Shown here one piece after another: positions 15,806 through 25,039 of a stretch of DNA of 64,000 bases. The translations under genes and the position numbers were made by a program. The stretch covers positions 3,647 through 67,646 of the forward strand of contig PNAJ01000144.1 in assembly GCA_003170295.1 (NCBI GenBank). The letters run 5' to 3'. A model generated the notes under the pieces. The model was not told the origin of the DNA and did no database searches. It saw nothing but the letters and a program-made list of their open reading frames with translations. This stretch comes from Bryobacterales bacterium. GTDB lineage: Bacteria > Acidobacteriota > Terriglobia > Bryobacterales > Bryobacteraceae. Numbering within the stretch: position 1 is the stretch's first letter; the number at the start of each line of letters is the position of its first letter.

Positions 15806-16225
15806 TTAGTTCGTGTGATCCAGCACGATCTTCCAGCCGATCGCGGTTTTCCGGAACACCAGGCTATACACGCCGCTGACGTTGCCGCCGCCTTCTTTGT
15901 CGCGCTCCAGTTGCCAGCGGCCGATTACGTACGCGTAATCTTTGTCCATCGCATGGATTTCGAGATCGAAAAACGATAGCTTGCCCATCGCCGCGCGCGT
16001 CGGATAACGGGCTTGATAGCGCTTCTTCAGATCCTCGACGCCGCGCGTCATTTTCTCGCCGACGAAAATTGTGTCGGAAGCGTAACCGTCCAGAAACGCG
16101 TCCGTATCGCCGCGATTCCACGCGGCCACCTGCTTATTGAGCACGGCTCGCACCTGGTCCTCGACCGACGCGGCGCGGCCGCAAACCGTAACCAATACTA
16201 ATACCAGCGGTAATTTCGATATCAT
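15806..16225 (-). CDS. Exported DUF4440/SnoaL-like protein
   Basis: NTF2-like cone-fold protein with a signal peptide (MISKLPLVLVLVTVCGRA) when started at 16225. The fold pattern is visible: VRAVLNKQVAAWNRGDTDAF, YASDTIFVGEKMTRG, then strands VIGRWQLERD, GVYSLVFRKT and WKIVLDHT. These small secreted proteins are common in Acidobacteria; enzymatic activity is unproven. Its start codon overlaps that of the divergent MoxR gene by two bases. Confidence 0.78.
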   Translation of the reverse strand: MISKLPLVLVLVTVCGRAASVEDQVRAVLNKQVAAWNRGDTDAFLDGYASDTIFVGEKMTRGVEDLKKRYQARYPTRAAMGKLSFFDLEIHAMDKDYAYVIGRWQLERDKEGGGNVSGVYSLVFRKTAIGWKIVLDHTN

Positions 16226-17198
16226 GACAGTGATGGTCCAGCGGGACCCCATTTTCAGCCCACTAGTTTCGCTTTCCAAGATATCCGAAATCGAGTCGGC
16301 TTTGGGCGAATCGATTCGAGGTAAAGGGGAAGTGCTGCGCCTGTCGCTCGCCTGCCTGCTGGCGCGCGGCCACTTATTGATCGAAGACGTGCCAGGCGTG
16401 GGAAAAACAACACTGGCGCAAGCGCTCGCTCGGAGCGTCCGGTCGAGTTTTCACCGCTTGCAGTTCACCTCCGATATGCTGCCGTCGGACGTGCTGGGCG
16501 TGACGATTTATAACGCGCACACCGAGGAATTCGAGTTCAAGAAGGGGCCGATTTTCACCAATTTTCTGTTGGCCGACGAAATTAATCGCGCCACGCCGAA
16601 GACGCAATCGGCGCTTCTCGAAGCGATGAACGAGCAGCAGGTGACCATCGACGGCCGTTCGTATGAGCTGATCCAGCCGTTCATGGTGATCGCGACGCAG
16701 AATCCGGTGGAGCATCACGGAACGTACCCGCTGCCCGAATCGCAGCTCGACCGGTTTCTGATGCGGATTCGCATTGGCTATCCCGATATCGCCGCCGAAC
16801 GCGAAATCGTGCGTCAGAGTAAAACGTCCGCCGATCTTGGCCGCGCGGTGATTACCGGCGAGGAGCTGACGCACTTGCAGGACGCCGTGCAGCAGGTGCA
16901 AGTGGACGAAGCGCTGGTCGATTATATGCTCGCGATCGTCGAGAAAACACGCACGCACGATTCGCTTGCGATGGGTGTGAGTCCTCGCGGCGCGCAGGCG
17001 TTGTTCCGAGCATCGCAAGCGCTGGCGGCGGTGGAAGGCCGCGAGTACGCGATTCCGGACGATGTGAAACGAATGGTGGTGCCGGTGTTCGCGCATCGCG
17101 TGGCGATCAACGCGCGCGCGTCGATGGCGCAGCGCTCGGCCGAAGTGGCTGAAAAGATCCTCGGCGAGATTTTGACGCTGGTAGACGTTCCCCTATAA
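16224..17198 (+). CDS. MoxR-family AAA+ ATPase
   Basis: Chaperone-like ATPase thought to mature or activate partner proteins, often those with VWA domains. Walker A (EDVPGVGKTTLAQALA), Walker B (FLLADEINRATPKTQSALLE) and sensor-like PVEHHGTYPLPESQLDRF are clear. The C-terminal AAA lid is present. The start is ATG at 16224 or the in-frame ATG at 16233. A usual downstream DUF58 or VWA partner is missing; ychF follows after four bases. Confidence 0.88.
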   Translation: MTVMVQRDPIFSPLVSLSKISEIESALGESIRGKGEVLRLSLACLLARGHLLIEDVPGVGKTTLAQALARSVRSSFHRLQFTSDMLPSDVLGVTIYNAHTEEFEFKKGPIFTNFLLADEINRATPKTQSALLEAMNEQQVTIDGRSYELIQPFMVIATQNPVEHHGTYPLPESQLDRFLMRIRIGYPDIAAEREIVRQSKTSADLGRAVITGEELTHLQDAVQQVQVDEALVDYMLAIVEKTRTHDSLAMGVSPRGAQALFRASQALAAVEGREYAIPDDVKRMVVPVFAHRVAINARASMAQRSAEVAEKILGEILTLVDVPL

Positions 17199-17202
17199 AT
17201 AA

Positions 17203-18276
17203 ATGCAAACTGCAATCGTTGGCCTGCCGATGGTGGGCAAGACAAGTCTGTTCACGATTCTGACCGGCGTGCACGAAGCGGCGCGTATCGGCTCGCTCGA
17301 AGCGCGAGTCGGCGTGACCAAGGTCCCCGATGCCCGACTGGACGCGCTGGCGAAGATTTTCGATCCGCCGAAAATCACCTTCGCGACAGTGGAGTATCTG
17401 GATTTCCCGGCGATCTCGAAAGAGTCGCTGCGCGATCCGAAATATCTGTCGAGCCTGCGAGTAGTGGACGCGCTGGCGCACGTGCTGCGCGTGTTCGAGA
17501 GCGACACGGTGCCGCACGAAGCGGGGTCGGTCGATCCCATTCGCGATTTTGAAGACGTCGAGATGGAGCTGATTCTAAGCGACCTCGTTGTGGTCGAAAA
17601 GCGCATCGAACGGCTGCACAAGGAACTGAAAAAGGGAAAGAATGTCGAGTTTGAGAAAGAGCTCGATTTGCTCGAACGGATTAAGGTCGAGTTGGAAGCC
17701 AATCGGGCGGTGCGCGTGCTGGACTTGAGCGACGAGGATGAAAAGCGCATTCGCGGCTTTCAGTTTCTTTCGCAAAAGCCGATGTTGTGCGTGCTCAATT
17801 TGGGTGAGGAAGACGCCTCGCGCATGGCGGAGGTTGAGGAGAAGTATCGCACTGGTCCATTTGCTGGACGTAAAGGCACGGCGGTCACGGCGATCTGCGG
17901 AAAGATCGAAGCGGAGCTGGCGGAGCTTCCGAAAGAAGACGCGGCTGAGTATCTGAAGAGCTACGGGCTGCACGAATCCGCGTTGGAGCGACTGATTGCG
18001 GCAACGTATTCCTTGTTAGGCCTGATGTCGTTTCTGACGGCGGGAGAAACCGAAGTGCGCGCGTGGACGATTCCGATGAACAGCACCGCGCAAAAGGCCG
18101 CGGGTGCGATCCACAGCGACTTCGAGAAAAAATTCATTCGCGCGGAAACCGTGAACTGGAAATTGCTAGTGGATCACAACGGCTATCCCGGCCTTCGCGA
18201 AAAAGGGCTGTTAAGGCTCGAAGGAAAAGAGTACATCGTCAAGGACGGCGACGTGCTGGTGATCCGGCACAGCTAA
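17203..18276 (+). CDS. ychF: YchF/Ola1-type redox-regulated ATPase (GTPase-fold)
   Basis: Obg-type P-loop protein that prefers ATP and associates with ribosomes. The P-loop is GLPMVGKTSLF, slightly different from the usual GLPNVGKST. A coiled-coil region (RIERLHKELKKGKNVEFEKE) and the non-canonical G4 motif NLGEED follow, then the C-terminal TGS-like domain (LMSFLTAGETEVRAWTIPMN ... YIVKDGDVLVIRHS). The 357-residue length is normal. Probably translated from the moxR transcript. Confidence 0.9.
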   Translation: MQTAIVGLPMVGKTSLFTILTGVHEAARIGSLEARVGVTKVPDARLDALAKIFDPPKITFATVEYLDFPAISKESLRDPKYLSSLRVVDALAHVLRVFESDTVPHEAGSVDPIRDFEDVEMELILSDLVVVEKRIERLHKELKKGKNVEFEKELDLLERIKVELEANRAVRVLDLSDEDEKRIRGFQFLSQKPMLCVLNLGEEDASRMAEVEEKYRTGPFAGRKGTAVTAICGKIEAELAELPKEDAAEYLKSYGLHESALERLIAATYSLLGLMSFLTAGETEVRAWTIPMNSTAQKAAGAIHSDFEKKFIRAETVNWKLLVDHNGYPGLREKGLLRLEGKEYIVKDGDVLVIRHS

Positions 18277-18306
18277 CAATCCGCGGATCCAATCGTCAAA
18301 CTGTTC

Positions 18307-18693
18307 ATGAGCGCAGCATACGCGTGGGCATTCATGATCGCCATGCCGATGGCGCCGGTGGACGACTTGGAGCGACTTGTAGGCGAGTGGCGCGGCGACT
18401 CGACGTGCGTCGCGAAGAACACGGCTTGTCGCGACGAAACGGTCATCTATAGAATTGCGAAGATCCCCGAGAAGTCTGGTTATCTTTCGGTCTCCGCCGA
18501 TAAAATTGTAAACGGCAACGCGGTCAACATGGGGACTCTGGAGTTCCGGTATGACCAGGATCGGGATCTTCTGATTTGCGAGTACTCGCAAGGGCGTTGG
18601 CAGTTTAAAGTCGACGGCCGAAAGATGGAGGGGACGCTGACGCGGGCTGACAATTCCGTTTTTCGGAGTGTGATATTGCGTAAGGAACCTTGA
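18307..18693 (+). CDS. Small protein, possibly exported, unknown
   Basis: 128 residues with a short hydrophobic N-terminus (AYAWAFMIAMPMAP) that could be a weak signal peptide. The rest suggests a small beta-barrel: LVGEWRGDSTCVAK, DETVIYRI, GYLSVSADKIVNG, TLEFRYDQDRDLLICEY, GRWQFKVDGRKMEGTL. This pattern resembles lipocalin-like stability proteins, but I cannot assign a family. The gene ends one base before the 3' end of the convergent lnt. Confidence 0.6.
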   Translation: MSAAYAWAFMIAMPMAPVDDLERLVGEWRGDSTCVAKNTACRDETVIYRIAKIPEKSGYLSVSADKIVNGNAVNMGTLEFRYDQDRDLLICEYSQGRWQFKVDGRKMEGTLTRADNSVFRSVILRKEP

Positions 18694-20139
18694 CTACGAA
18701 GAGCGCCGGCTGAAAGCGCGGCGGCCGCCAAAATTGGCTGCCCCACAAGATAAAATTCCGAGCGCCAGGCAGGACCACGTGAACCAATCGCCGTGGTGCG
18801 TGTACGGAGTTTGATCCCTGGATACGCCATAGTGCATCGTTGAAGATAATTGCGTGAACGGAGGCAGGCGCTCGGTTACCCGGCCCGATGGATCGATGGT
18901 TGCTGTGATGCCATCGTTCGTCGCACGGATAATCCATCGTGCATTCTCGGCGGCGCGCATGCGGACCAGCGACAAGTGCTGCTCGTGCGCGGCGCTGGCG
19001 CCAAAATAACCGTCGTTGGATAGACTCACGAAAACTTCCGCGCCGTCGCGGGCGAACTGGCGAACCAAATCGGGGAACGCGGATTCGTAACAGATAAAAG
19101 CGCCCACCCGATTCGGGAAGACCACGACGCGGCTGCCGGATTCGAAATCGCCTGCCTCTTTCGTAATGCGATTCACCCACGAGAAAATGTCGGGCACAAA
19201 TTCGCCGAAGGGAACGAGTTTGATTTTGTCGTATTCATCGAGAACGCTGCCATCCGGATCGATCATCATCGCGGAATTGAGGGGCGCACCTTTCTTAGTG
19301 CGGCCCACTGCTCCGAAGAGAAAGTACGCGCGGGAGGATTGCGCCACGCGGCCAGCATAGCGAAGGAACGCTGGATTGTTCAGATACAATGGCACCGGCA
19401 TTTCGGGCCAGATGAGGAGGTCCGTGTCGCGCGCGCGAGAGAGAAGCGCGAGCTGCTGTTCCGTCTCGGCGAGCAGGCCACTGTTCCACTCGACTTCGCT
19501 GGACACATTGGGCTGCACCACCAACGCTTGACGCGTTGCTGGCGCGATTACTTGGGAAGGCAAGAAATAAACTAGTGGGAGAATCAGCAGCCACGCTAAT
19601 TCGCGCCGGGGCCGCCGCATCACGACCAGGGCGACCGCGCAGGCCGTCATTGAAAACACGAACGACAAGCCATAGACTCCGATGATGGGAGCCAGCCGCA
19701 TCGCCGCTGGCATGTCGATTCCGGCGTTGCCCAGGTCGAGCCATGCGAAGCCGAAGGGGCCGTGCGTGCGCTCGATACCGGTCCACAAGGCGGCCGACGC
19801 GGGGATGGCCCACCAGCGATGGATCACGAATCCGGCGAGCGCGGCGAACACGGACATGTGCAGGCCTTTGAGTGCCGCGAATAATAGGAACGTGCCCCAT
19901 CCGCCCCATTTGCCCATGCCTCCGTGCACTTCGAGCACGAATTGAATCCAGGTGCAGACGCCGAACCAGAAGACGAATCCTCCGGCCCAGCCTTGCAGGA
20001 AGCGGCGTTTCCACGACGATTCGCGCGCGCATGCGATCAACAGAGGCGTGAGCGCAACTGGCGCGAGCCAGGTCAAATCAAAGCGGGGAAAAATCAGGAT
20101 CAGCAGAACGGCGGAGAGAATGGAAAGAGCGAAATTCAC
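18694..20139 (-). CDS. lnt: Apolipoprotein N-acyltransferase
   Basis: Completes bacterial lipoproteins by adding the third acyl chain in the inner membrane. Several transmembrane segments occupy the first ~200 residues, followed by a nitrilase-fold domain. The catalytic Glu-Lys-Cys triad is supported by LLIWPEMPVPLYL, YDKIKLVPFGEFVP and GAFICYESAFPDLV. The 481-residue length is normal. Its start overlaps the lipA stop by four bases, in an envelope and lipoylation operon. Confidence 0.93.
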   Translation of the reverse strand: MNFALSILSAVLLILIFPRFDLTWLAPVALTPLLIACARESSWKRRFLQGWAGGFVFWFGVCTWIQFVLEVHGGMGKWGGWGTFLLFAALKGLHMSVFAALAGFVIHRWWAIPASAALWTGIERTHGPFGFAWLDLGNAGIDMPAAMRLAPIIGVYGLSFVFSMTACAVALVVMRRPRRELAWLLILPLVYFLPSQVIAPATRQALVVQPNVSSEVEWNSGLLAETEQQLALLSRARDTDLLIWPEMPVPLYLNNPAFLRYAGRVAQSSRAYFLFGAVGRTKKGAPLNSAMMIDPDGSVLDEYDKIKLVPFGEFVPDIFSWVNRITKEAGDFESGSRVVVFPNRVGAFICYESAFPDLVRQFARDGAEVFVSLSNDGYFGASAAHEQHLSLVRMRAAENARWIIRATNDGITATIDPSGRVTERLPPFTQLSSTMHYGVSRDQTPYTHHGDWFTWSCLALGILSCGAANFGGRRAFSRRSS

Positions 20140-21029
20140 GCGTGGGAGGCTTCTTCGCTAACCAGGTCCGCCATGTACGAACTGCGCACCAGCGGTCCGC
20201 TAAAGACCATTCTAAAGCCGATCGACAGGCCGTAATCGCGATAGGCGTCGAATTGCTCGGGCGACACATATTCGGCCACGCGCAGATTGCGGCGCGTGGG
20301 TTGCAAATACTGGCCAAGCGTCGCGACATCGGTAGAAGCCTCGCGGAGGTCGCGTAATAGTCGCTCGACTTCGCTCGACGATTCGCCCAAGCCTACCATC
20401 GCGCCCGATTTCGTTAACGACTCCGGTCTATATCGTTTTGCGAACCGCAATACGTCGAGCGACTGGCGGTAATTCGCTTGCGGGCGCACGGTTTTATAGA
20501 GCCGTGGGACTGTTTCCATGTTGTGATTGAAGACGTGCGGCGCTGCGTCGAGCACGCGGGCGACGGCGTCGAGATCGCCGCAGAAATCGGGCGTCAGCAC
20601 CTCGACACGCGCTTCGGGCAGGGCGATGCGCACGGCGCGAACGGTCGCGGCAAAATGCATCGAGCCGCCGTCTGGAAGATCGTCGCGATTGACACTGGTA
20701 ATCACGACGTAGCGAAGATTCATCTGGGCGGCCATGCGCGCGATATTCTCCGGTTCTTCTGAATCAAGAGCGCCGGGATGCTTCGCCTTCGGCACGGAAC
20801 AAAATCCGCAGCCGCGCGTGCATAGATTGCCGAGGATCATGAACGTGGCCGCGCCGCGATGGAAACACTCATGCATATTGGGGCAGCGCGCGGATTCGCA
20901 GACCGTGTGCAAGTGCTTCCGGCGCAACTCCGACTTCAAATTGTGAACGGACTCAGGATGCGTTCGCGATTTGCGCAACCACTCGGGGAGCCTTGGAGAC
21001 GGCGGTTCAAGTTGGACCAACTCCATCAA
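20136..21029 (-). CDS. lipA: Lipoyl synthase
   Basis: Radical-SAM enzyme that inserts two sulphurs into octanoyl-bound proteins. The auxiliary cluster motif CESARCPNMHEC and the radical-SAM CTRGCGFCSVPKAK are both intact. VITSVNRDDLPDGGS and NHNMETVPRLYKTVRP are family signatures, and the C-terminal GPLVRSSYMAD keeps the conserved RSSY. The 297-residue length is normal. It overlaps lnt and the SPOR gene by four bases on each side, so all three are translated as a unit. Confidence 0.96.
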   Translation of the reverse strand: MMELVQLEPPSPRLPEWLRKSRTHPESVHNLKSELRRKHLHTVCESARCPNMHECFHRGAATFMILGNLCTRGCGFCSVPKAKHPGALDSEEPENIARMAAQMNLRYVVITSVNRDDLPDGGSMHFAATVRAVRIALPEARVEVLTPDFCGDLDAVARVLDAAPHVFNHNMETVPRLYKTVRPQANYRQSLDVLRFAKRYRPESLTKSGAMVGLGESSSEVERLLRDLREASTDVATLGQYLQPTRRNLRVAEYVSPEQFDAYRDYGLSIGFRMVFSGPLVRSSYMADLVSEEASHA

Positions 21030-21643
21030 AAAACTTTCTTGATCGCCTTGTTGCCCGGGAATCCGGAGCTTTGCAAATCCGATTTGGTTTGGTTCAAGGC
21101 GCCATCGGCGAGTGGTCCTACCAGGACGCGAAAGACTCCGGGCTTCTCCGGAATCTCGACGGCGAGCGCCTTGAATTTTTTCTGATGGAGCACGTCGACC
21201 AGCACGTCAGCTTCAGTTTTCGCGGTGGCGGCGAGCTGTAAATATGTCTGACCGGAAGTGGGCTGGGCGCTGGCAGGCGCGGGTTTTTCTTTCTCTTTCT
21301 TGGCTGCAGGCTCCTTCTTCGCTGGAGGTTCCTCCCGCTTGGGCTCAGCCTTGGCCTCTTCGGTGGGCTGTTGCTGCTTCGTCGTGGTAGGCGCGGGCGT
21401 TTCAGCGGGAGGAGCGCTGACCGGCGTCGGCGTATCCTGTTTGGCGGGCGAATCGACCACGATTGGCTTCGGCTCCGGCTTATGGGCGGAAGCGACGTCC
21501 ACCTGCGCCGGGCCGGAATTTCGTCCCACGATGTAGCCCATCGTGAAAAATACTCCGAGCAGCACTACCACAATGAAGAACACGCTCAGCAACTGGCGGT
21601 TCGCGAGGATTAGTTCAAATTCGCCGTCTTCGTTCTTGGGCAC
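21026..21643 (-). CDS. SPOR-domain membrane protein
   Basis: A single transmembrane helix near residues 17-37 (LLSVFFIVVVLLGVFFTMGY) is followed by a long Pro/Ala/Glu/Lys-rich linker and a C-terminal SPOR domain (TYLQLAATAKTEADVLVDVL ... GVFRVLVGPLADGALNQTK). SPOR domains bind denuded peptidoglycan at division septa. The topology puts the SPOR domain in the periplasm. The linker is low complexity. Confidence 0.85.
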   Translation of the reverse strand: MPKNEDGEFELILANRQLLSVFFIVVVLLGVFFTMGYIVGRNSGPAQVDVASAHKPEPKPIVVDSPAKQDTPTPVSAPPAETPAPTTTKQQQPTEEAKAEPKREEPPAKKEPAAKKEKEKPAPASAQPTSGQTYLQLAATAKTEADVLVDVLHQKKFKALAVEIPEKPGVFRVLVGPLADGALNQTKSDLQSSGFPGNKAIKKVF

Positions 21644-22414
21644 TCATGCTTCCTTGGCAAGTTTTTCAAGTATACGACCTACGTTCGAGAGTATATCCAT
21701 CGGCAATGGGAACACAACTGTCGTGTTCTTTTCCGATCCTATCTCAACCAAGGTCTGCAAGTAACGAAGCTGCATGGCGGCGGGCTGCGAGGCCATGATC
21801 GCGGCGGCCTTCTCAAGATTCTGCGCTGCCGCGGCCTCGCCTTCGGCGTGAATGATTTTCGCGCGACGCTCGCGCTCCGCTTCGGCCTGGCGGGCGATGG
21901 CGCGGATCATGGACTCGGGCAGATCCACCTGCTTTATCTCGACCATCGACACTTTCACGCCCCACGGCCCGGTGTGCTCATCGAGCACCGCCTGCAAACG
22001 CACGTTGAGTTTTTCGCGCTGACTAAGCACTTCGTCGAGCTCCGCCTCGCCCAGGATGCTGCGCAGAGTGGTTTGGGAAAGCTGCGACGTAGCATATAAA
22101 TAATTGGCGATCTCGATCACAGCTTTCGTCGGATCGACGATGCGGAAATACACCACGGCGTTCACTTTGAGCGTCACGTTGTCGCGGGTCACCACGTCCT
22201 GCGCGGGCACTTCCATCGCTTCGACGCGAAGGGAAAGCCGGACGAGGCGATCGATCGGACGGAAGACGAGAATGACGCCGGGACCTTTCGGATTCGGCAG
22301 AACCCGACCGAGCCGGAACACGACGCCGCGTTCATACTCGGCCAGAATTTTGATGCTGGAGAGCAAGTAAATCGCGATGATCACTGCGACAATCGCAAAA
22401 ATCGATGGGTCCAT
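21644..22414 (-). CDS. Slipin / band 7 (SPFH) membrane protein
   Basis: Stomatin-like membrane scaffold. One N-terminal transmembrane helix ([17 protein letters not shown]) is followed by the SPFH domain ([26 protein letters not shown]-type turn, [20 protein letters not shown]) and a coiled-coil ([20 protein letters not shown]). The 256-residue length matches prokaryotic slipins. No NfeD partner is adjacent. The stop codon is immediately before the SPOR gene start. Confidence 0.9.
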   Translation of the reverse strand: MDPSIFAIVAVIIAIYLLSSIKILAEYERGVVFRLGRVLPNPKGPGVILVFRPIDRLVRLSLRVEAMEVPAQDVVTRDNVTLKVNAVVYFRIVDPTKAVIEIANYLYATSQLSQTTLRSILGEAELDEVLSQREKLNVRLQAVLDEHTGPWGVKVSMVEIKQVDLPESMIRAIARQAEAERERRAKIIHAEGEAAAAQNLEKAAAIMASQPAAMQLRYLQTLVEIGSEKNTTVVFPLPMDILSNVGRILEKLAKEA

Positions 22415-22432
22415 GAAGTCCTCCTGTAGGGC

Positions 22433-23527
22433 CTATTTACTGTATCGCGTTCCTAGGCCGAACCATCTGCGGGCCTTGAGGCGGGCTTGCTCCGCTTCCG
22501 AGGCCGCCAGGCGCCGCCTGAGGACTTCGATTTGGTGCTCAAGGCTCAGCGCCCATTCGGTGCGCGCGCTTAACTCGCGGTCGAGTGCCGATCCCCATTC
22601 GTGTCGCGCTGCCAATTCGCGCGTAGCTTCGATGTGCGACGCTTCGTGATGCGCGACGTAACGTTGGTAATCGCCCTCCAGCTCGGCGATGTGGTTCTCC
22701 AGATGAGCGGCCAGATGGCGAAGCTTGCGATACTCGCGCGCCAGCTCCGCGACGGGCGGATGAAACGTTCCCTTACGCGCGACGATCGGCAGGGACCAGT
22801 TTTCCGCGTGCTCGACACCAAACTCGGGCACGTCTTCCAAAGCGACGCGAACGCTCGAAAATCCCGCGCGCTGCAGATTGTCGCGCAGGGATTCCTCGGT
22901 GAATACGCGCATTTCCACAGTGGATCCGGGACCTCCGTGAAATACGAGGTCTTCAAATACCTCGATCGATCCATCGCGGCGGCGGTTCACTAGCACGGTT
23001 TTTTCACCGAGCGACGCGAGCGTGAAATTGTGCAGCTCCGGAAAATGCTCCTTCGTTTTGCCGCCGAGCGTGTAAGGCGTGGTCATGATGAGCAGCCCGT
23101 CCGGCTTGAGCAGGTGAAACAGATTCACAAACGCCTGTTCGACCGGCTGCGGGACGTGCTCCATCACTTCGCTGGTCAGGATGAAATCATAGCGCCCGAA
23201 ATCGTTGGGGTCCGGATGCATCGCATCGAAGCGCGGAGCCTGGTGATAAAACGTGTTGGTGTAATCGAGTTTTTGCGCGAGCTTTTCGGCGAGCTCGTCG
23301 GAATCGCTCATGCCGATGCCGCGGATGCCCTTGAGGACCGGGAAGTCGGTGAGCGTCATGGGAATCCCGAGCATCTCTTCCGACAGCAGCGCAATGACCG
23401 CTCGCACGCGCGTGGAGGAGTGGCAGACGGGGCAGCTTGCGCCTTCCCGCGAGATGCCTTCGGGCGGCCGGTCGCACTCGGTTCCGCAGATATTACAGAG
23501 GAATTTTCCGGAATCGGAAAACGTCAA
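22433..23527 (-). CDS. SAM-dependent methyltransferase with N-terminal zinc-ribbon-like cysteines and a coiled-coil tail
   Basis: The start is set at TTG 23525-23527, preceded by GGAGGG six bases upstream; longer readings extend into the glycosyltransferase gene. The N-terminus has a four-cysteine cluster (CNICGTEC ... CPVCHSS). A class I methyltransferase core follows (FDAMHPDPNDFGRYDFILTS EVMEHVPQP region; GLLIMTTPYTLGG). The last 100 residues form a coiled-coil (EYRKLRHLAAHLENHIAELE). It overlaps the upstream glycosyltransferase by 35 bp, suggesting action on glycans or polysaccharide. Confidence 0.75.
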   Translation of the reverse strand: MTFSDSGKFLCNICGTECDRPPEGISREGASCPVCHSSTRVRAVIALLSEEMLGIPMTLTDFPVLKGIRGIGMSDSDELAEKLAQKLDYTNTFYHQAPRFDAMHPDPNDFGRYDFILTSEVMEHVPQPVEQAFVNLFHLLKPDGLLIMTTPYTLGGKTKEHFPELHNFTLASLGEKTVLVNRRRDGSIEVFEDLVFHGGPGSTVEMRVFTEESLRDNLQRAGFSSVRVALEDVPEFGVEHAENWSLPIVARKGTFHPPVAELAREYRKLRHLAAHLENHIAELEGDYQRYVAHHEASHIEATRELAARHEWGSALDRELSARTEWALSLEHQIEVLRRRLAASEAEQARLKARRWFGLGTRYSK

Positions 23528-25019
23528 ACGTAGCCCTCCCGTTACGATCGTAAATGATCTCGATCGGAACTTCTTCGTAGCCGGCACTCGCGGCGGCGTC
23601 TTCAAGCAGCGCGCGCTGCTGCGGAAAATATGCGTACCTGACGGTGTGCGCGACAAACGCCGCGCGCGGATCGGAGACGATTTTACGCAGGCTCTCCGCG
23701 TCGCTCCAATTCGGCGCGCTGACGGGCATCGAGTTGTCGCTCAGTAAATTAACCGTTTCGATGATGCCCCAATCGACGATATAAATGTTGGGGGAGCGCA
23801 ATGTTTCGAGGCGCCGCTCCAGTGGATAGACCGCGTCGGTCCAGCGAATATCGGGTCCATTGTGCAGCATTTCCCAGTAGTATTCGTTGGTCACAGTGAG
23901 GCTCACGACGCAGAGGATGAGCGTCGCGGCAATCGCGACCCATCGCCAAGGAACAGCCGCAAGAGTCGCGGCAATCGTCAAAAAATGGAAGGGTCCCAGA
24001 AGGATAACGTGATGCGCGGCTCCGCCCGCGCCCGCCGTGAGCACCATCGGCAGCCAGGTCCCGGCGCACGCGAGGAGTCCGAACAGGACCGGCTTGCGCG
24101 AGGCGCGCGCGAACAATCCGAGACAACTGATGCAGACGGCCCAGATGGTGTAGTTGCGCGTCAGATGCGCGGCCTCGGAGACCGCCTGCGAAGCTTTTTC
24201 CAACCGAGTATTGGCTTCGCCGGGATGCGGGGAAGGCTGCAGAGAAGTGAAGAATCCGAACAGCACGGATCCGTCGAGCGTGCGTTCCAGGAGGACGCGC
24301 TTGTGCTCGAACGGGTCATTCGTCATACCTTGATTGGCTTTGAACGTAACGAACGGCCGGCTGATGTTATAAGCCACCAGCGGCAATGCGCCCACGATCA
24401 TCGACGCGGCGGCGATTGCGAGATTGCGGATCGTGAGGTGACGCCAGACGTCGCGAGGAAAGACGAGAAGGGTCGCGAGCGAGACGCCGAATAGTGCCCA
24501 GGCGAAGATCGCTTTGTCCCACAAACCGAGGCCGATGAGAAAAAATCCAGTGGCGAGCGCCCAGATCGAGCCCTCGCGATGAAAGCGGACCAGCAGCAGC
24601 ATCGCGCCGAGTTTCAAAACAAAGTGCAGCGCGTTGGGGCCGTAATCGATGGCTTCGAGGATCACAAACATCGAATCGGTGGCGAGCAGCAGAGCGCCGA
24701 TCCACGCCGCGCGCCTTCCCACGGTGCGATCGAGCAGCAAGAAAAAGAGCAAGATCGCGGCGGCTCCGGCGAGGATGGTCGGTGTGCGGAGCGAACCCGC
24801 GCCAGGTTTCACGATGGCGAACAGCGCGATGTAGAACCACGCTTTGAGCGCGCCCATGTAGCTCATCAACATTAACGGAATGCCGTGAAATGAGTAGATG
24901 GCGGGGCTCGCCACCAGAGCTTCGTCGGCCTCGATGCCGGGGCGGTGAACGAAAAGCAGCGCGGAGGCGACGTAGAGCAGAAGGATTGCCGTTAGTGCTC
25001 CGCGCGATCGCAGACTCAT
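23493..25019 (-). CDS. GT-C-type membrane glycosyltransferase (GT39/ArnT-like)
   Basis: Polytopic enzyme of the dolichyl/undecaprenyl-phosphate-sugar-dependent type. The first periplasmic loop has the acidic motif HRPGIEADEALVASP, expected for catalysis. About ten hydrophobic segments follow (ILAGAAAILLFFLLLD, AWIGALLLATDSMFVILEAI, ILLGPFHFLTIAATLAAVPW and others). A soluble C-terminal domain of ~120 residues ends the protein. The 508-residue length fits. The overlap with the methyltransferase gene suggests a shared envelope-glycan task; donor and acceptor are unknown. Confidence 0.78.
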   Translation of the reverse strand: MSLRSRGALTAILLLYVASALLFVHRPGIEADEALVASPAIYSFHGIPLMLMSYMGALKAWFYIALFAIVKPGAGSLRTPTILAGAAAILLFFLLLDRTVGRRAAWIGALLLATDSMFVILEAIDYGPNALHFVLKLGAMLLLVRFHREGSIWALATGFFLIGLGLWDKAIFAWALFGVSLATLLVFPRDVWRHLTIRNLAIAAASMIVGALPLVAYNISRPFVTFKANQGMTNDPFEHKRVLLERTLDGSVLFGFFTSLQPSPHPGEANTRLEKASQAVSEAAHLTRNYTIWAVCISCLGLFARASRKPVLFGLLACAGTWLPMVLTAGAGGAAHHVILLGPFHFLTIAATLAAVPWRWVAIAATLILCVVSLTVTNEYYWEMLHNGPDIRWTDAVYPLERRLETLRSPNIYIVDWGIIETVNLLSDNSMPVSAPNWSDAESLRKIVSDPRAAFVAHTVRYAYFPQQRALLEDAAASAGYEEVPIEIIYDRNGRATFDVFRFRKIPL

Positions 25020-25039
25020 CTCCGTTAGAATAGCCGCTA

